Positions 46,819 to 56,461 of a stretch of DNA of 64,000 nucleotides are shown here, piece by piece (positions within the stretch are counted from its first letter, which is position 1; each line of letters starts with the position of its first letter). The notes under the pieces are model-generated. The model ran no database searches. It saw only the letters and a program-made list of their open reading frames with translations, and was not told the DNA's origin. This stretch comes from DASYLJ01 sp964404165 (GTDB lineage Bacteria > Desulfobacterota > Binatia > DP-6), in NCBI GenBank assembly GCA_964404165.1, contig CAYOIZ010000034.1, positions 7,375 to 71,374 of the forward strand, written 5' to 3'. Position numbers and translations under genes: made by a program.

Positions 46819-48579
46819 TCACGCCCCCGGTCCGACCACCGCGCACCGTCCGTTCGGCCCCTCCGGACACTCACGGATGCGACGTGCCCTCCGCAGCTTC
46901 GGGGCCGTGCGGAACAGCGTCGCCTGCTCGTAGTCGTAGGCGTAACCGATGATCTCGGCCTCGCCGTAGAAGTCGCCGATGAACTGCAGCGTCCCGGGGA
47001 CGCCGTTCTCGTAGAAGCCCATCGGCACGGTGATGGCGGGCAGCCCGAGGATGTTCGACTCGAAGCGCCCATTCAGCGTGTCGCCGTAGACTTCGAGGTC
47101 GATGCCCGGGCCCTGCAGGAACGCCGGGATCTTCATCGTCGGGCAGACGAAGGCGTCGATGCCTTCCTCCGCCATCCAGGCCTCGAGATCGCGCTCGCGC
47201 AGCAGCTTGATGCCGGCGATGTAGGCCTGCACCATCGGGTCGCTGTGCGGCCGCAGGTTGCCGAGGTCGTACGCGCTCATCAGCTGCAGGTAGAAGCCGT
47301 TGAAGTCCGGCACGTCGGGCGACGTGATGGGCCCGACCGCGGGCAGCGAGGTGTAGGGCGACGGCGCGTACAGCTGGAAGAACAGGTCGTAGTAGTAGGC
47401 CATGTTGCCGAGGATGCCGCTCGGCGCGTCGAACGCCCCGTACTGATCGGGGATGCCGAGGCTGGTCCACGCCGCGCCGGTCGGCTGATCGATGAAGTAC
47501 GTCGTGTGCGCCGGCGGCGTCACCTCGACGAGCGTCGCGCCCTGTGCTTCGAGTACCGCGCGCGCCTCGTCGAAGAGCAGCTTGGTCTCGGGATCGATCG
47601 GATTCGAGACGCCGAGCGCGGGATCACCCTCGCCGATGTACGGCTTCAGCACGCCGATCTTCTTGCCCTGCAGCGCGGTGTCGTCGAGGTAGGCCGTGTA
47701 CGTCGGGGGACGCCGTGCCGGCATCTCGGGCGTCGGGTCCCACAGATATTCCGGGTCCCAGAGATCGTCCGGGTCCTTCACCGCAAGCACGTCCATGGTG
47801 AGCGCGACGTCGGTGACCGTCTTGGCGATCGGACCGATGACGTCGCGGTCGGGCACCAGCGGCACGACGCCGTTGACCGAGACGAGGCCGAGCGTCGGCT
47901 TGAGCCCGACCAGGCCCTGCGAATCGGACGGGACGCGGATGGAGCCTCCGGTCTCGCCGCCCATGCCCACCATCGCCATGTTGCCCCCGATGGCCGCGCC
48001 GGTCCCCGAGCTCGAGCCGCCCGGCGTGCGGTTCGGATTGTAGGGGTTCTTGACGGGCCCCCACGCCTCGCTGAGGCCGTCGTATGAGAAGGCGAACGTC
48101 GACATGTTCGCCTTGCCCAGGATGACGGCGCCCGCCTCGCGGAAGAGCTTCACGTTGAAGGAGTCCTCCGTGGCGACGAGCGCCTTCCAGCCGGCGATGC
48201 CGTTGGTGGTCGCCATGCCCTTCACGGCGTACGAGTCCTTCACGACCACCGGAACGCCCTGCAGCGGGCCGATGATGACACCGCTCTTGCGGAGCGCGTC
48301 GGCCGCAGCCGCCTCCGCCAGCGCGTTGGGGTTCACGATGACCGAGTTCAGGTGCGCGCCGCGCGCGTCCTGCTTGTGGATGCGCCCCAGGTAGGCCTTG
48401 GTCACTTCGACCGACGAGACCTTTCCGGCGGCGTAGAGCGCGCTGAACTCCTCGATCGTCGCCTCCACGACGTCGAACTTCTTGGCGGAGGCCGGCGACG
48501 CCAGGATGGCGCCGAGCACGGCCGTGGTGGCGAACGCGCCGAGCAGACTCCGCCGGCGCGTTCCGTTGGTTCCAAGCAT
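46819..48579 (-). CDS. Tat-exported amidase-signature hydrolase
   Basis: 586 residues. N-terminus MLGTNGTRRRSLLGAFATTA shows a twin-arginine signal. The amidase signature is complete: Lys114 in VVVKDSYAV, cis-Ser in GGSSSGTGAAIG (about 190) and nucleophile Ser213 in GGETGGSIRVPSDS. The remainder (KKIGVLKPY, SNILGLPAITVPMG) follows the family. These enzymes hydrolyse amides or esters of many types; substrate unknown. The start at 48579 has AAGG seven bases upstream. Beyond 46819 lies a 243-base gap without gene before the PLA2-like gene. Confidence 0.9.
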   Translation of the reverse strand: MLGTNGTRRRSLLGAFATTAVLGAILASPASAKKFDVVEATIEEFSALYAAGKVSSVEVTKAYLGRIHKQDARGAHLNSVIVNPNALAEAAAADALRKSGVIIGPLQGVPVVVKDSYAVKGMATTNGIAGWKALVATEDSFNVKLFREAGAVILGKANMSTFAFSYDGLSEAWGPVKNPYNPNRTPGGSSSGTGAAIGGNMAMVGMGGETGGSIRVPSDSQGLVGLKPTLGLVSVNGVVPLVPDRDVIGPIAKTVTDVALTMDVLAVKDPDDLWDPEYLWDPTPEMPARRPPTYTAYLDDTALQGKKIGVLKPYIGEGDPALGVSNPIDPETKLLFDEARAVLEAQGATLVEVTPPAHTTYFIDQPTGAAWTSLGIPDQYGAFDAPSGILGNMAYYYDLFFQLYAPSPYTSLPAVGPITSPDVPDFNGFYLQLMSAYDLGNLRPHSDPMVQAYIAGIKLLRERDLEAWMAEEGIDAFVCPTMKIPAFLQGPGIDLEVYGDTLNGRFESNILGLPAITVPMGFYENGVPGTLQFIGDFYGEAEIIGYAYDYEQATLFRTAPKLRRARRIRECPEGPNGRCAVVGPGA

Positions 48580-49787
48580 GTCAGACCTTCCCTTCGTTTG
48601 GGTGCGTCGCTCACGTGATGCGCTGGCGCGCCGACGTGGACGCGCACGGAGATCGATCCGGACATGGAGAGCAAGGCGTGTGCCCGCACGCGCGGCGCTC
48701 GCGGGGGAGAGACGCGCCACGTGCGCGCGCACGCGTCCACGTGCCGTGAATCGCGCGTGCTGGCCGGGATATCGACGAGCCGGGCGTCCGCAATCGCAGG
48801 CACGCGGCGCCGCCGGCGCGCGTCTCCGCAGCCCCCGCCTCGCAGGCCCGGCGCGTGCGCATCCCCGCTACTGCTCATCGGGGCGTCATGCGCCGCACCT
48901 TCCGTGAGCACTGCGCGCTGCCTTCGCGAAGCGCGGCGGCGTCGTCGTGGATGACGTCACGCCGTTCCAACCGTTCGTCGGTGCGCGGGCGCAGTGCGAC
49001 CTGGAGAGCGGTGGGCGCTTCACGCATCCAATCCAGAGAGTGATAGTCCGCATCGTGCGCTCGAGGATGTATGGATACGTCATCACGCATGCCATTCATG
49101 CTAGTGAGTTATGGCGAGGAGCCGGCGACGGTAGCCAATCATGGATGGGCGCCAGCGCCAGTCGGCTTTCGGAGCGTGCGGAGCGTCGTCCGACGTCGAG
49201 TGCGTCTGCCTCCCGTCGATCGTGACCTTGGCGGGTGGGACTACGACGCGCCACGGGCGAGCCCGGCCATACGTTCGTCGCCCTACCGACGGTTTCGCGC
49301 GTCGCCCCCGCCCACCCGGGCGAAGGATCATGGTCCGCCGCGCGCTGCTTGCGACGCCTCGTCGGTGGAGAGGGCGTCGCGTAGGCGAATACCGTCCTCC
49401 GAAGCTCCCCGTCGCTCGCCCGGGTCACGAGGTTCGCCAGCGCGCTGCGGCCTCCCCGGGATCGATCCCGCTCTCGTCGTTCCGTACGCGGGCCATCACC
49501 TCACGGACGACCTCCGGAGGCCGATCCCATCCGAGGCTCGCGAGGAGACGTGCGCGGACGGTCTGCTGCTCGGTCGCCCCCAGGAGACCGGCCACCGCCC
49601 GCTGGAGCGGCCGCGCCTGGACCGTCGACCCGCCCATCTGGCCGTCGGGCGTCGGGTCACGGAGACAGGTGAGGGCACATTCCTGGAGATCGGAAGCAAC
49701 CGCGCCGGCTTTACCGCAATCGCGATCGACGTCTAGCGCTGTGCTGCGTGCACCGCTGGCACGCCGCCCGCTACCGCTGGACAGCGC
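48580..49787. other. 1.2 kb region without a convincing gene
   Basis: No open frame here shows the look of a conserved protein. Between 48.6 and 49.4 kb the coding potential is weak on both strands, and there is a less biased base composition. From 49425 to about 49739 the minus strand has a coding-like run of about 105 codons (…SLGWDRPPEVVREVMARVRND…) ending in a stop at 49425; it lacks a clear start and may be the C-terminal remnant of a lost gene. No tRNA, repeat or promoter was recognised. Confidence 0.5.
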
Positions 49788-50648
49788 ATGTCGATCGATC
49801 GTCACCCGCCCACGCCGGTCGGCCACCGTCCCTCCCATCGCGACTGCGAGGCGGCGCGGGCCATCCTGGCGCCGTGGCGATGGATCACCGCGCCGCGGCT
49901 GTCCGGCCTCGAGCACGTCCCCACCGACCGTCCGTTCCTGCTGGCCGGCAACCACACGCTGATGGGCGTGCTCGATGCGCCGCTGATGGTGCTCGAGCTG
50001 GAACGACGCCTCGGTGTGAGGGTACGGGCGCTCGGCGATCACCTGCACTTCGCAATTCCGGGATGGCGCAAGCTGCTCGAGCAGTTCGGCGTCGTGGACG
50101 GGACACCCGACAACGTCCGCATGCTGATGCGCGCCGGGGAGTCACTCCTGGTCTTCCCCGGCGGCGGGCGCGAGGTCTTCAAGCACAAGGGAGAGCAGTA
50201 TCGGCTGCTGTGGGGGCAGCGCTGCGGGTTCGCGCGGCTGGCGATCGAGTTCGGGTACCCGATCGTGCCGTTCGCGAGCATTGGAGTCGACGACATGTTC
50301 GACATCGTGTGGGACGCCGACGATCTGCTCGCGTCTCCCCTGGGTCCGCTGCTGCGCCGTCTCGCGCCGCGTCCGGACCTCATTCCACCGGTGGTGCGCG
50401 GCATCGGGCTGTCGGTCCTGCCGCGGCCGGAGCGGGTGTACTTCCGCTTCCTGTCACCGATAGAGACCGCCGGGGTCGCCGGACGCACCGACGATCCGGT
50501 GCATTGCTTCGCGGTCCGCGAACGCGTCCGGCACTCCGTCGAGGCGGGCATCGACGCCCTGCTCACGGAGCGCGATCGGGATCCGAACCGTGCCCTCCTC
50601 CCGCGCCTCCTGCATCGCGCGGCAGACGCCCGGAGCGCGACCTCGTGA
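49788..50648 (+). CDS. Lysophospholipid/diacylglycerol acyltransferase-like protein
   Basis: 286 residues. FLLAGNHTLMGVLDAPLMVLE holds the acyltransferase His/Asp pair in the H(x)6D spacing seen in LPLAT-type diacylglycerol acyltransferase relatives; LLVFPGGGREVFKHKGEQY is the second box; PIVPFASIGVDDMFD is the third. It is likely an inner-membrane-associated acyltransferase that uses acyl-CoA or acyl-ACP. The stop overlaps the GTG start of korA (GTGA), so translation is coupled. It is the first gene of the unit. Confidence 0.82.
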   Translation: MSIDRHPPTPVGHRPSHRDCEAARAILAPWRWITAPRLSGLEHVPTDRPFLLAGNHTLMGVLDAPLMVLELERRLGVRVRALGDHLHFAIPGWRKLLEQFGVVDGTPDNVRMLMRAGESLLVFPGGGREVFKHKGEQYRLLWGQRCGFARLAIEFGYPIVPFASIGVDDMFDIVWDADDLLASPLGPLLRRLAPRPDLIPPVVRGIGLSVLPRPERVYFRFLSPIETAGVAGRTDDPVHCFAVRERVRHSVEAGIDALLTERDRDPNRALLPRLLHRAADARSATS

Positions 50649-52347
50649 GCGGGCGCGCGATCGCCGTCGTCGGGAGCGGCGGCGCCGGCGTGATGACGGT
50701 CGGCGGCATGCTCCTCGAGGCGGCCGCGCGCACCGGCTACCTCGGGGTGTTCACCCGGCTCTCCGGCCCCCAGGTGCGCGGTGGCGAGGCGGCGGCGTTG
50801 CTGCGCCTGGCGACGGCGCCGGTCGAAAGTGCGCCCGATCGCTACGACATGATGGTCGCGCTCGATTGGGGGCACGTCGAACGCTTCGCGGCGGAGATTC
50901 CGTTGTCCGCGGAGAGCCTCATCGTGGCGGATCCGGCGAGCGGTGCGCCGCCGGCGGCGGTGGCCGCGTCCGGTGCGACCGCGCTCCCCGTCGCGTTCGG
51001 CGAGCTGGCGCGAGCCGTGCCCGGCGGGCGAGCCAACATGATCGCGCTCGGCTGGCTCGCGGGCATCCTGGGCATCCCGCAGGACGCGGTCGCCGCGGTG
51101 GCACGCGAGTGGCTGGCGGAGAAGCCCGCCGCCGTGACGACGGCGAGCGTCGCGGCGATCGCGCGCGGCTACGTCGAAGCCGGCGGCATCGGCGAACGCT
51201 TCGTGCTGCCGCCGGCGACGCGCAACGGGCCGCGATGGCTGCTCTCCGGCAACGAGGGGATCGGGCTGGGCGCGCTGCGCGGGGGCATCCGGTTCGTCGG
51301 CGGCTATCCGATCACGCCGTCGACGGAGATTCTCGAGTGGGTCCTGCCCCGGCTCGCGCGCCTCGGCGGGCAGACGGTGCAGGCCGAGGACGAGCTCGCC
51401 GCCCTCAACCTCGTGGTCGGGGCATCGTACGGCGGCGTGCCGGCGATGACCATCACCTCGGGGCCCGGCCTCTCCCTGATGACCGAGACGCTCGGCCTCG
51501 CCGTGGCCGCCGAGATTCCGCTGCTCGTGATCGACGTCCAGCGCGGCGGTCCGTCGACCGGCATCCCCACCAAGACCGAGCAGTCGGACCTGAACCTGGC
51601 GGTATACGGCGCGCACGGCGATGCGCCACGGCTCGTGCTGGCACCCACGTCGATCGCGGACTGCGCGCCCACCGCGCAGTGGGCGGTCGAGCTGGCGGAG
51701 GGACTGCAGGTACCGGCCATCCTGCTGTCGGACCAGTTCATGGGACAGGCACGCGCGGTGGTGCCGACGCCCGCGCTGCCGGCGATCCGCACCGAGCGCC
51801 TCACCACGCCACCGGACGGAGCGTATCGCCGCTACGCGGTCACCCCGAGCGGCGTCTCGCCGATGGCGGTGCCGGGCCAGGCCGGCCGGCAATGGATCGC
51901 CGAGAGCCTGACGCACGGCGAACGCGGCACGCCGTCGAGCACGGGCTCGGATCATGCGGCGCAGCTCGACAAGCGGCTGCGGAAGCTCGTCGCCCACGAC
52001 TACGGCACGCGCTGGGCGTCGAAGGCAACGGCGAGCTCGCGATCGTCACCTGGGGATCGTCGGTGGCGCCCGTTCGCGAAGCCATCGCGCGCGCCGGCGA
52101 CGTCGCCGGCCACGTCCGGCTGATCGCGCTGCGGCTGCTGGCGCCGCTGCCCGTGGCGGCGTTGACGACGGCGCTCGCCGGCGCGCACCACGCGCTGGTC
52201 GTCGAGCTGAACCACAGCGCGCAGCTCTACCGCCACTTGCGCGCGCATCTCGACGGCACCATTCCGCTGGAATCCCTGCATCGCGCCGGACCGTTCCCGT
52301 TCCGGCCCCACGAGATCCACACGGAGCTGACACGATGGATGCGGTGA
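50645..52347 (+). pseudogene. korA: 2-oxoacid:ferredoxin oxidoreductase subunit alpha, frameshifted
   Basis: About 567 residues if read across a frameshift. The N-terminal gamma-type domain (AVVGSGGAGVMTVGGMLLEA, about 1-190) is fused to the alpha subunit core (LSGNEGIGLGALRGG, GGYPITPSTEI, MTITSGPGLSLMTETLGLA, QRGGPSTGIPTKTEQSD), as in KorA. At about 52010-52020 the frame changes by one base: after KLVAHDYGTRW the chain continues in another frame as EGNGELAIVTWGSSVAPVRE to the stop at 52345-52347. KorAB makes acyl-CoA from 2-oxoacids with ferredoxin as acceptor. The frameshift, together with the truncated korB, suggests a dead operon or a sequencing fault. Confidence 0.75.
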
Positions 52348-53260
52348 CCGACGCGCGCGAGTTCAAGTCCGACGTGAAGCCGATCTGGTGTCCGGGCTGC
52401 GGCGACTTCGGCGTGCTCGCGGCGACGCCGCGCGCGATGCAGTCCCCGGTCCCGAAAGCGAAGGGCGCCGCCATCCAGTCGACCAGCACGACGCCGCCGT
52501 CGGGCGTGGCGTAGGCGATGCGGCCCTGGCCGACGAAGCTCGTCCGGACGATCGGCCCGGGGTCGGCGGCGTCGAAGTCGGCGTCGGCAACCGGGGCCAG
52601 GTCGTTCAGCAGGGAGTGCACGCTCGCATCGTCGACCGCCGTCGACGGCGTCAGCTCGACCGAGGCCACCGGCGGGACGGCCTCGGGGAACGGGTCGTAC
52701 CACACGCACGCCGCCGTGAGCGCGAGCCCGCCCAGGGAGACGACGACTGCGGGCGTGTCGCCCAGCGCGGCCTCCCAGGCGAACGGATGCACCATGACGC
52801 CGCCGACGCGCTGCGCGTCGAGGGCAGTCGTCGCGGTGTCGGCCGTCATGCACGTGGTCGCCGACCCGGCCGACGTGGCGGTCTCGCAGGTGGTCGCCGC
52901 ACCGGCGGCGGTCGCGTAGTCGCACGTCGCGGCCGACTGCGCGGACTGGCACGTCGTGGCGTTGTCGGCCGTCTGCGCGGACGCGCAGGTGGTCGCCGCC
53001 TGCGCGCTGACGGCGGTACCGCCGGCCGAGAGATACCGCCCGTCGCTCTCCGTCTTCGTGAAGAAGCCCGAGACGTCGGGGCTCTGCGCCGGCCAGCTGA
53101 CGGCGGTTTCCTTCGCCTTGCAGGCCGTGCCGGCGGCGACGATCCGCACCTTGCCATTGCCCTGGCGCACGCAGGCGTGGACGAGCCCGTCGGTCTGGGC
53201 GCGCGCCGCGGCCGGGACGACGAGGAGGAGGACCAGCAGGAGGAGGCGGCGGAAGGGCAT
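52046..53260 (-). CDS. Secreted Cys/Ala-repeat protein, 3' part replaced at a breakpoint
   Basis: Start at 53260 gives signal peptide MPFRRLLLLVLLLVVPAAARA and a mature part with a run of short Cys repeats (AATTCASAQTADNATTCQSA) at about 80-130. A beta-rich domain follows (MVHPFAWEAALGDTPAVVVS) to about residue 275. The last plausible piece is FGTGDCIARGVAA near 52430; beyond it the frame runs antisense to korA/korB and has no protein character until 52046. So the true C-terminus is lost at the same breakpoint that truncates korB. The early repeats resemble tail-fibre/collagen-like spacer repeats; function unknown. Confidence 0.6.
   Translation of the reverse strand: MPFRRLLLLVLLLVVPAAARAQTDGLVHACVRQGNGKVRIVAAGTACKAKETAVSWPAQSPDVSGFFTKTESDGRYLSAGGTAVSAQAATTCASAQTADNATTCQSAQSAATCDYATAAGAATTCETATSAGSATTCMTADTATTALDAQRVGGVMVHPFAWEAALGDTPAVVVSLGGLALTAACVWYDPFPEAVPPVASVELTPSTAVDDASVHSLLNDLAPVADADFDAADPGPIVRTSFVGQGRIAYATPDGGVVLVDWMAAPFAFGTGDCIARGVAASTPKSPQPGHQIGFTSDLNSRASVTASIVSAPCGSRGAGTGTVRRDAGIPAEWCRRDARASGGRAARCGSARRPARGARRRAPSSTPPRAAAPAAAARSAGRGRRRRRRARWLRERAPPTIPR
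52335..52430 (+). pseudogene. korB: korB 5' end only, truncated
   Basis: ATG at 52335 overlaps the end of korA. The read MDAVTDAREFKSDVKPIWCP and then GCGDFGVLAA is the standard N-terminus of KorB, with the WCPGCGDFGV motif of the [4Fe-4S]/TPP subunit. After about 31 residues homology ends abruptly at about 52425-52430, where the next bases belong to the opposite-strand secreted protein. KorB is normally about 280 residues. So about 90 percent is lost at this breakpoint, or the assembly is chimeric. Confidence 0.7.
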
Positions 53261-53329
53261 GCGGCCAGCGATGCAAGGCGCGGGCCGCTGCCCGCCAGAG
53301 ACGGCACGTGCGTTCGCCACGCTGCGTGT

Positions 53330-53603
53330 CGCGCGCGTGGCCACCGGCGTCAGATATCTGACCACTACGCCCCCCACCGGCAGCCTCACCTTCCGCAACG
53401 GCGATGCCGTCGTGTGTGCCGACGTGCCGCTCGTCGCGGGGCTCGCGACCTGCGACGTCGGCGACGCGCTGCCGGTCGGCACGTATCAGTTCACCGCGAC
53501 GTACTCGGGCGACGCCGCCTACGGTGCCGCCACCTCCGACACGCTGCCGATTTCGCGTGCGAGCGCCGCGGCCGGTCTTGGAGCAGCTCCGCGCGGACGC
53601 CTG
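53330..53603 (+). pseudogene. Orphan Ig-like (Big_3_5-type) domain fragment
   Basis: On the plus strand a reading of about 90 residues shows TTTPPTGSLTFRNGDAV, VPLVAGLATCDVGDALPVG and TYQFTATYSGDAAYGAATS, the classic pattern of a bacterial Ig-like domain (PTGxVTF...TATYSGDxxY). The sequence before about 53330 in the same frame is antisense to the secreted protein, so no N-terminus exists. This is an isolated fragment of a larger adhesin-type gene. It lies in the 600-base gap between two secreted-protein genes, together with a repeat copy. Confidence 0.6.
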
Positions 53604-53681
53604 AGCTCGTGTCGACAGCAGCACCACCGGCGGGCGGCGGGCGCCGCTCGCAGCAGCGTGCCGCTACGGGATGCATACCTC

Positions 53682-53720
53682 GTCGACCGAGCCAGCCCTT
53701 ATCGGACGTCCGCCTGGCGT
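53682..53720 (+). repeat. Dispersed repeat, short copy (D)
   Basis: GACCGAGCC followed by CTTATCGGACGTCCGCC matches the core of the repeat at 57918-58014 and 60656-60750. Only about 35-40 bases of the unit are recognisable here. It lies between the Ig-like fragment and the beta-helix gene. Confidence 0.6.
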
Positions 53721-53863
53721 CAGTGGGAGCTCGGGGGCGGGCGTCCGATCCGCATCGTTCCGCAGCGCAAGGTTCACGGCAGGGCGTGTGGCAGCCCGCA
53801 CGGCTCTCCGCACCGCCTGAGATTTCGCTTGACGGTCTGTCGCTTCGGGGTGTCAATGGCCGG

Positions 53864-55543
53864 ATGCTTCGGCGCCGTGATGCACGGTTGGCGCTGCTCT
53901 GGCTCGCGCTATGCTGGTTCGGCATGCCCGTCGATCGTGCCTCGGCCGCCACGCCCGGACTCGCCGACGGGACGCCCGTGGTCTGCCACGCGGCCCGGGG
54001 CGGGCCCTTCGCCCGCGTGCGTGACATGCCCGCGGCGGACGTGCTCGCCGACGGCCGGATCGACGTGATCCGCCCGCAGGGGCTGTGCGTCCCGGCGGGC
54101 TTTGCGAGCGCGCCCACCGACCCCGTCACGCACTGGGAGCGCTATCGCGCGAAGGCCCGCGGCCGGCAGCGGACAGGGCTCTCGTCGCGCGGCCTGCGCA
54201 TCGTCACCGCCACGGACACGTTCGCGCTCGACGTGCGCCGACCGACGGAGCTGCTCGTGCCGACGGCCGCGGGCGCGGCACCGGTCGCGCCCCTCGTCGG
54301 TCAACATCCCTCGTACCAGTGCTACGCCGCCAAGGTGCGGTCCTCGACGTTCCAGCAGAAGGCGCTCGCCCTCGACACGGGCAGCGGACCTGCGGCGCGT
54401 CGCCTGCGCCGCGTGCGGCGCCTGTGTCTGGGGATCGGCGCGGCACGCGAGGGGCCGCACCTCCTGTGCTACGCCGTGTCGGCGGGCAAAACGCCGGCGC
54501 TCGCGCAATTCACGCATCCAGCCTTCGGGCCGGAGCAGCTCGATCGCCGCGTGGTACGCGAGGTCTGCGTGCCGGCGCTGCTCGACGGCGGTCCGCCCAC
54601 GACGACCAGCACGACGCTCGTGCCCGGGTCCACCACCACGACCAGCACGACGTTCGTGCCAGGGGGCACCACGACCAGCACCACGGTTCCAGCGTCCACG
54701 AGCACGACGACGCCCGCGTCCACCACGACGACGACCACGCAGCCGCTCGTGAGCGGCGTCCTGCACGTGCCCGCCGAGTGGCCCACGATCCAGGCTGCGG
54801 TCGACGTCGCCGCGCCGGGCGCGACCATCCGCATCGCGGCCGGCGACTACCACGAATCGATCCTCGTGCCGGAGACGAAGGACGGCCTCACGATCGAAGC
54901 GGCCGATCCGGCCAATCCGCCGACCATCGTCGGCGTCGTCGGCTCGAAGATGGATGGCATCCGCGCGGACTTCGTCGACGACCTCACCGTGCGCAACCTG
55001 CGCATCGTGGGCGCCTACGACGCCATCCGGCTGAACCAGTGCAACGACGCGCTGCTCGAGCACCTCCATCTCGAGAACAGTGCGCTCGGCGTCCGCCTGA
55101 ACGGCGGTGGCGGGCACGTCCTGCGCGACAGCACGATCCCGATCACGCGCGTCGAGCAGGGCATCTGGATCGAGTACGCGCCCGACACGGTGCTGGAACG
55201 GCTCACCGTCAGTGCGGGCGCGTTCGGCGGCGTCCGCGTCCGCAACTCCGACCGCATCCGCCTGACCGACGTCGACGTCGCCGACAGCGACGGGTCGGAC
55301 GGCATCAAGGTCGAGTACTCGCCCGACGCGCGCATCGAGTCGTGCAGCGCGCGCGACGGCTACGCGCGCGGCTTTCGCGTGATCAACTCGCCGGGCCTCG
55401 TCTTCACCGACAACGTCGCAATCGACAACGCGACGGCGGGCATCCGCCTGGAGAACAGCGATCCGTTCACCACGGCCGCGGACGTGGTCGCGGCGGGCAA
55501 CACCGCCAGCGGCAACGATCCGGACATCTCCGTCCAGCCGTGA
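53864..55543 (+). CDS. Secreted right-handed beta-helix (NosD/PbH1-like) protein
   Basis: 559 residues. Signal-like start MLRRRDARLALLWLALCWFG, an N-terminal domain with a CYxxK-type module seen twice (YQCYAAKVRSS, LLCYAVSAGK; see the gene at 56462), a Thr/Pro linker (about 247-300), and a C-terminal parallel beta-helix with PbH1-type repeats: GATIRIAAGDYHESI, VRNLRIVGAYDAIRL, ALGVRLNGGGGHVLRD, GGVRVRNSDRIRLTD, GIRLENSDPF. Such helices bind or cleave polysaccharide; no lyase motif was recognised. It is exported and probably surface-bound. Start at 53864 chosen for the signal segment. Confidence 0.8.
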   Translation: MLRRRDARLALLWLALCWFGMPVDRASAATPGLADGTPVVCHAARGGPFARVRDMPAADVLADGRIDVIRPQGLCVPAGFASAPTDPVTHWERYRAKARGRQRTGLSSRGLRIVTATDTFALDVRRPTELLVPTAAGAAPVAPLVGQHPSYQCYAAKVRSSTFQQKALALDTGSGPAARRLRRVRRLCLGIGAAREGPHLLCYAVSAGKTPALAQFTHPAFGPEQLDRRVVREVCVPALLDGGPPTTTSTTLVPGSTTTTSTTFVPGGTTTSTTVPASTSTTTPASTTTTTTQPLVSGVLHVPAEWPTIQAAVDVAAPGATIRIAAGDYHESILVPETKDGLTIEAADPANPPTIVGVVGSKMDGIRADFVDDLTVRNLRIVGAYDAIRLNQCNDALLEHLHLENSALGVRLNGGGGHVLRDSTIPITRVEQGIWIEYAPDTVLERLTVSAGAFGGVRVRNSDRIRLTDVDVADSDGSDGIKVEYSPDARIESCSARDGYARGFRVINSPGLVFTDNVAIDNATAGIRLENSDPFTTAADVVAAGNTASGNDPDISVQP

Positions 55544-55572
55544 TGCGCGTCACTGGAGACTAGAGCGTCGAG

Positions 55573-56236
55573 CTACCGCTGGGCGGCGAGCGCCTTCACC
55601 GTCGTCCGGATCTCCGCCGACGTCGCCGTCAGCCGCACCCGGGCGACCTCCGCGACGACCGCCTTCGCCTTCTTCGACTTGAGCAACTTCTCGAAGGCCG
55701 TGAGGGACGCCTGCGCCTTCTTGAGAAGCTTCTTCACAGTACGTCTCCTACCGAGAACCGCTTCGGCGTCCTCGATCGCGCTGCTGGCCGCGGCCACACG
55801 TTCGAGCATCTTGTCTCCCACCGGGCCAGCGGGTGCGGCAAGAAATGTGTCGCGCTGGAGGCCACCGACGCGGCAGACGGCATCGGGGTACGTCGTCCGG
55901 CGGCACAGGCTCCAGTTGACGACGGACGAGAGGATCGGCGACTCGAGATCCGCGAGGATTGCGTCGCTCGCCCCTGGGGTCTCGTCGAAGGTCGCCACGT
56001 CGGTGGTCGCGTCCTCGACCAGCGTGTGCACCTGGTTGAAGAGCAGCAGCGTCTGCGTCGCGCCCGGGCCGACCTCGAGGACGTAGGTCGCAAGGAGGCC
56101 GTTCCCCGTGGGGCCCCCTGAACACTCGAAGACGTTGGTGCCGAGCGCCGGCAGCACGGGCGCGCCCGGTCCGGCGACGACGTGCGTGCTCACGGGATCT
56201 GCGTCCGGGGGCGCCTGATCGTCGGAGGTGATCGCC
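55573..56236 (-). pseudogene. 5'-truncated paralogue of the gene at 58115
   Basis: The frame reads WAITSDDQAPPDADPVSTHV then VVAGPGAPVLPALGTNVFEC, ending in a lysine-rich tail (TVKKLLKKAQASLTAFEKLL) at 55573. It aligns along its full length with the last 220 residues of the 680-residue secreted protein at 58115-60157 (for example WIVTGDGSDL...FGPGNVTP...TTFEC). A GTG at 56193 could start translation, but homology continues upstream to about 56236, where the gene ends exactly at a dispersed repeat. So it is a remnant that lost the 5' two thirds. Confidence 0.7.
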
Positions 56237-56243
56237 CACCGTG

Positions 56244-56315
56244 GCGAAGTTGACCGAGCGCGGTCCTATCGGACGTCCGTTCCCCTGTTCCCCATGCCCC
56301 CCCCGCTGGCGCGGG
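56244..56315 (+). repeat. Dispersed repeat, copy A
   Basis: GCGAAGTTGACCGAGC, then CTATCGGACGTCCG, CCTGTTCCCCATGCC and GCTGGCGCGG. About 70 bases align with copy B. The 5' truncated paralogue ends at its left border, and a weakly coding minus-strand fragment (VVLGAPVHEGDGIPQPLIGI) ends at its right border. Confidence 0.75.
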
Positions 56316-56461
56316 ATGCCGATCAGCGGCTGGGGGATGCCGTCGCCCTCGTGCACCGGAGCGCCGAGGACGACCGTCGCGGCCTGCCGGGGTACGCGGC
56401 CTCGACGGCGGCCCGCACGTCGTCCTTGCGTCGCTCGGTCATCGGCACGATCGCGCGACGA

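Noticed and set aside
49096..49428. Minus-strand open frame of 110 codons overlapping the stop at 49425
   Set aside because: Composition is not protein-like (many Arg/Thr/Pro/Ser with no pattern) and there is no ribosome site.
54600..54750. Thr/Pro codon runs (also at 39690-39830 and 44330-44400) considered as non-coding microsatellites
   Set aside because: They are in-frame linkers of secreted proteins, with ACC/ACG/CCG codons continuing the flanking reading frame.
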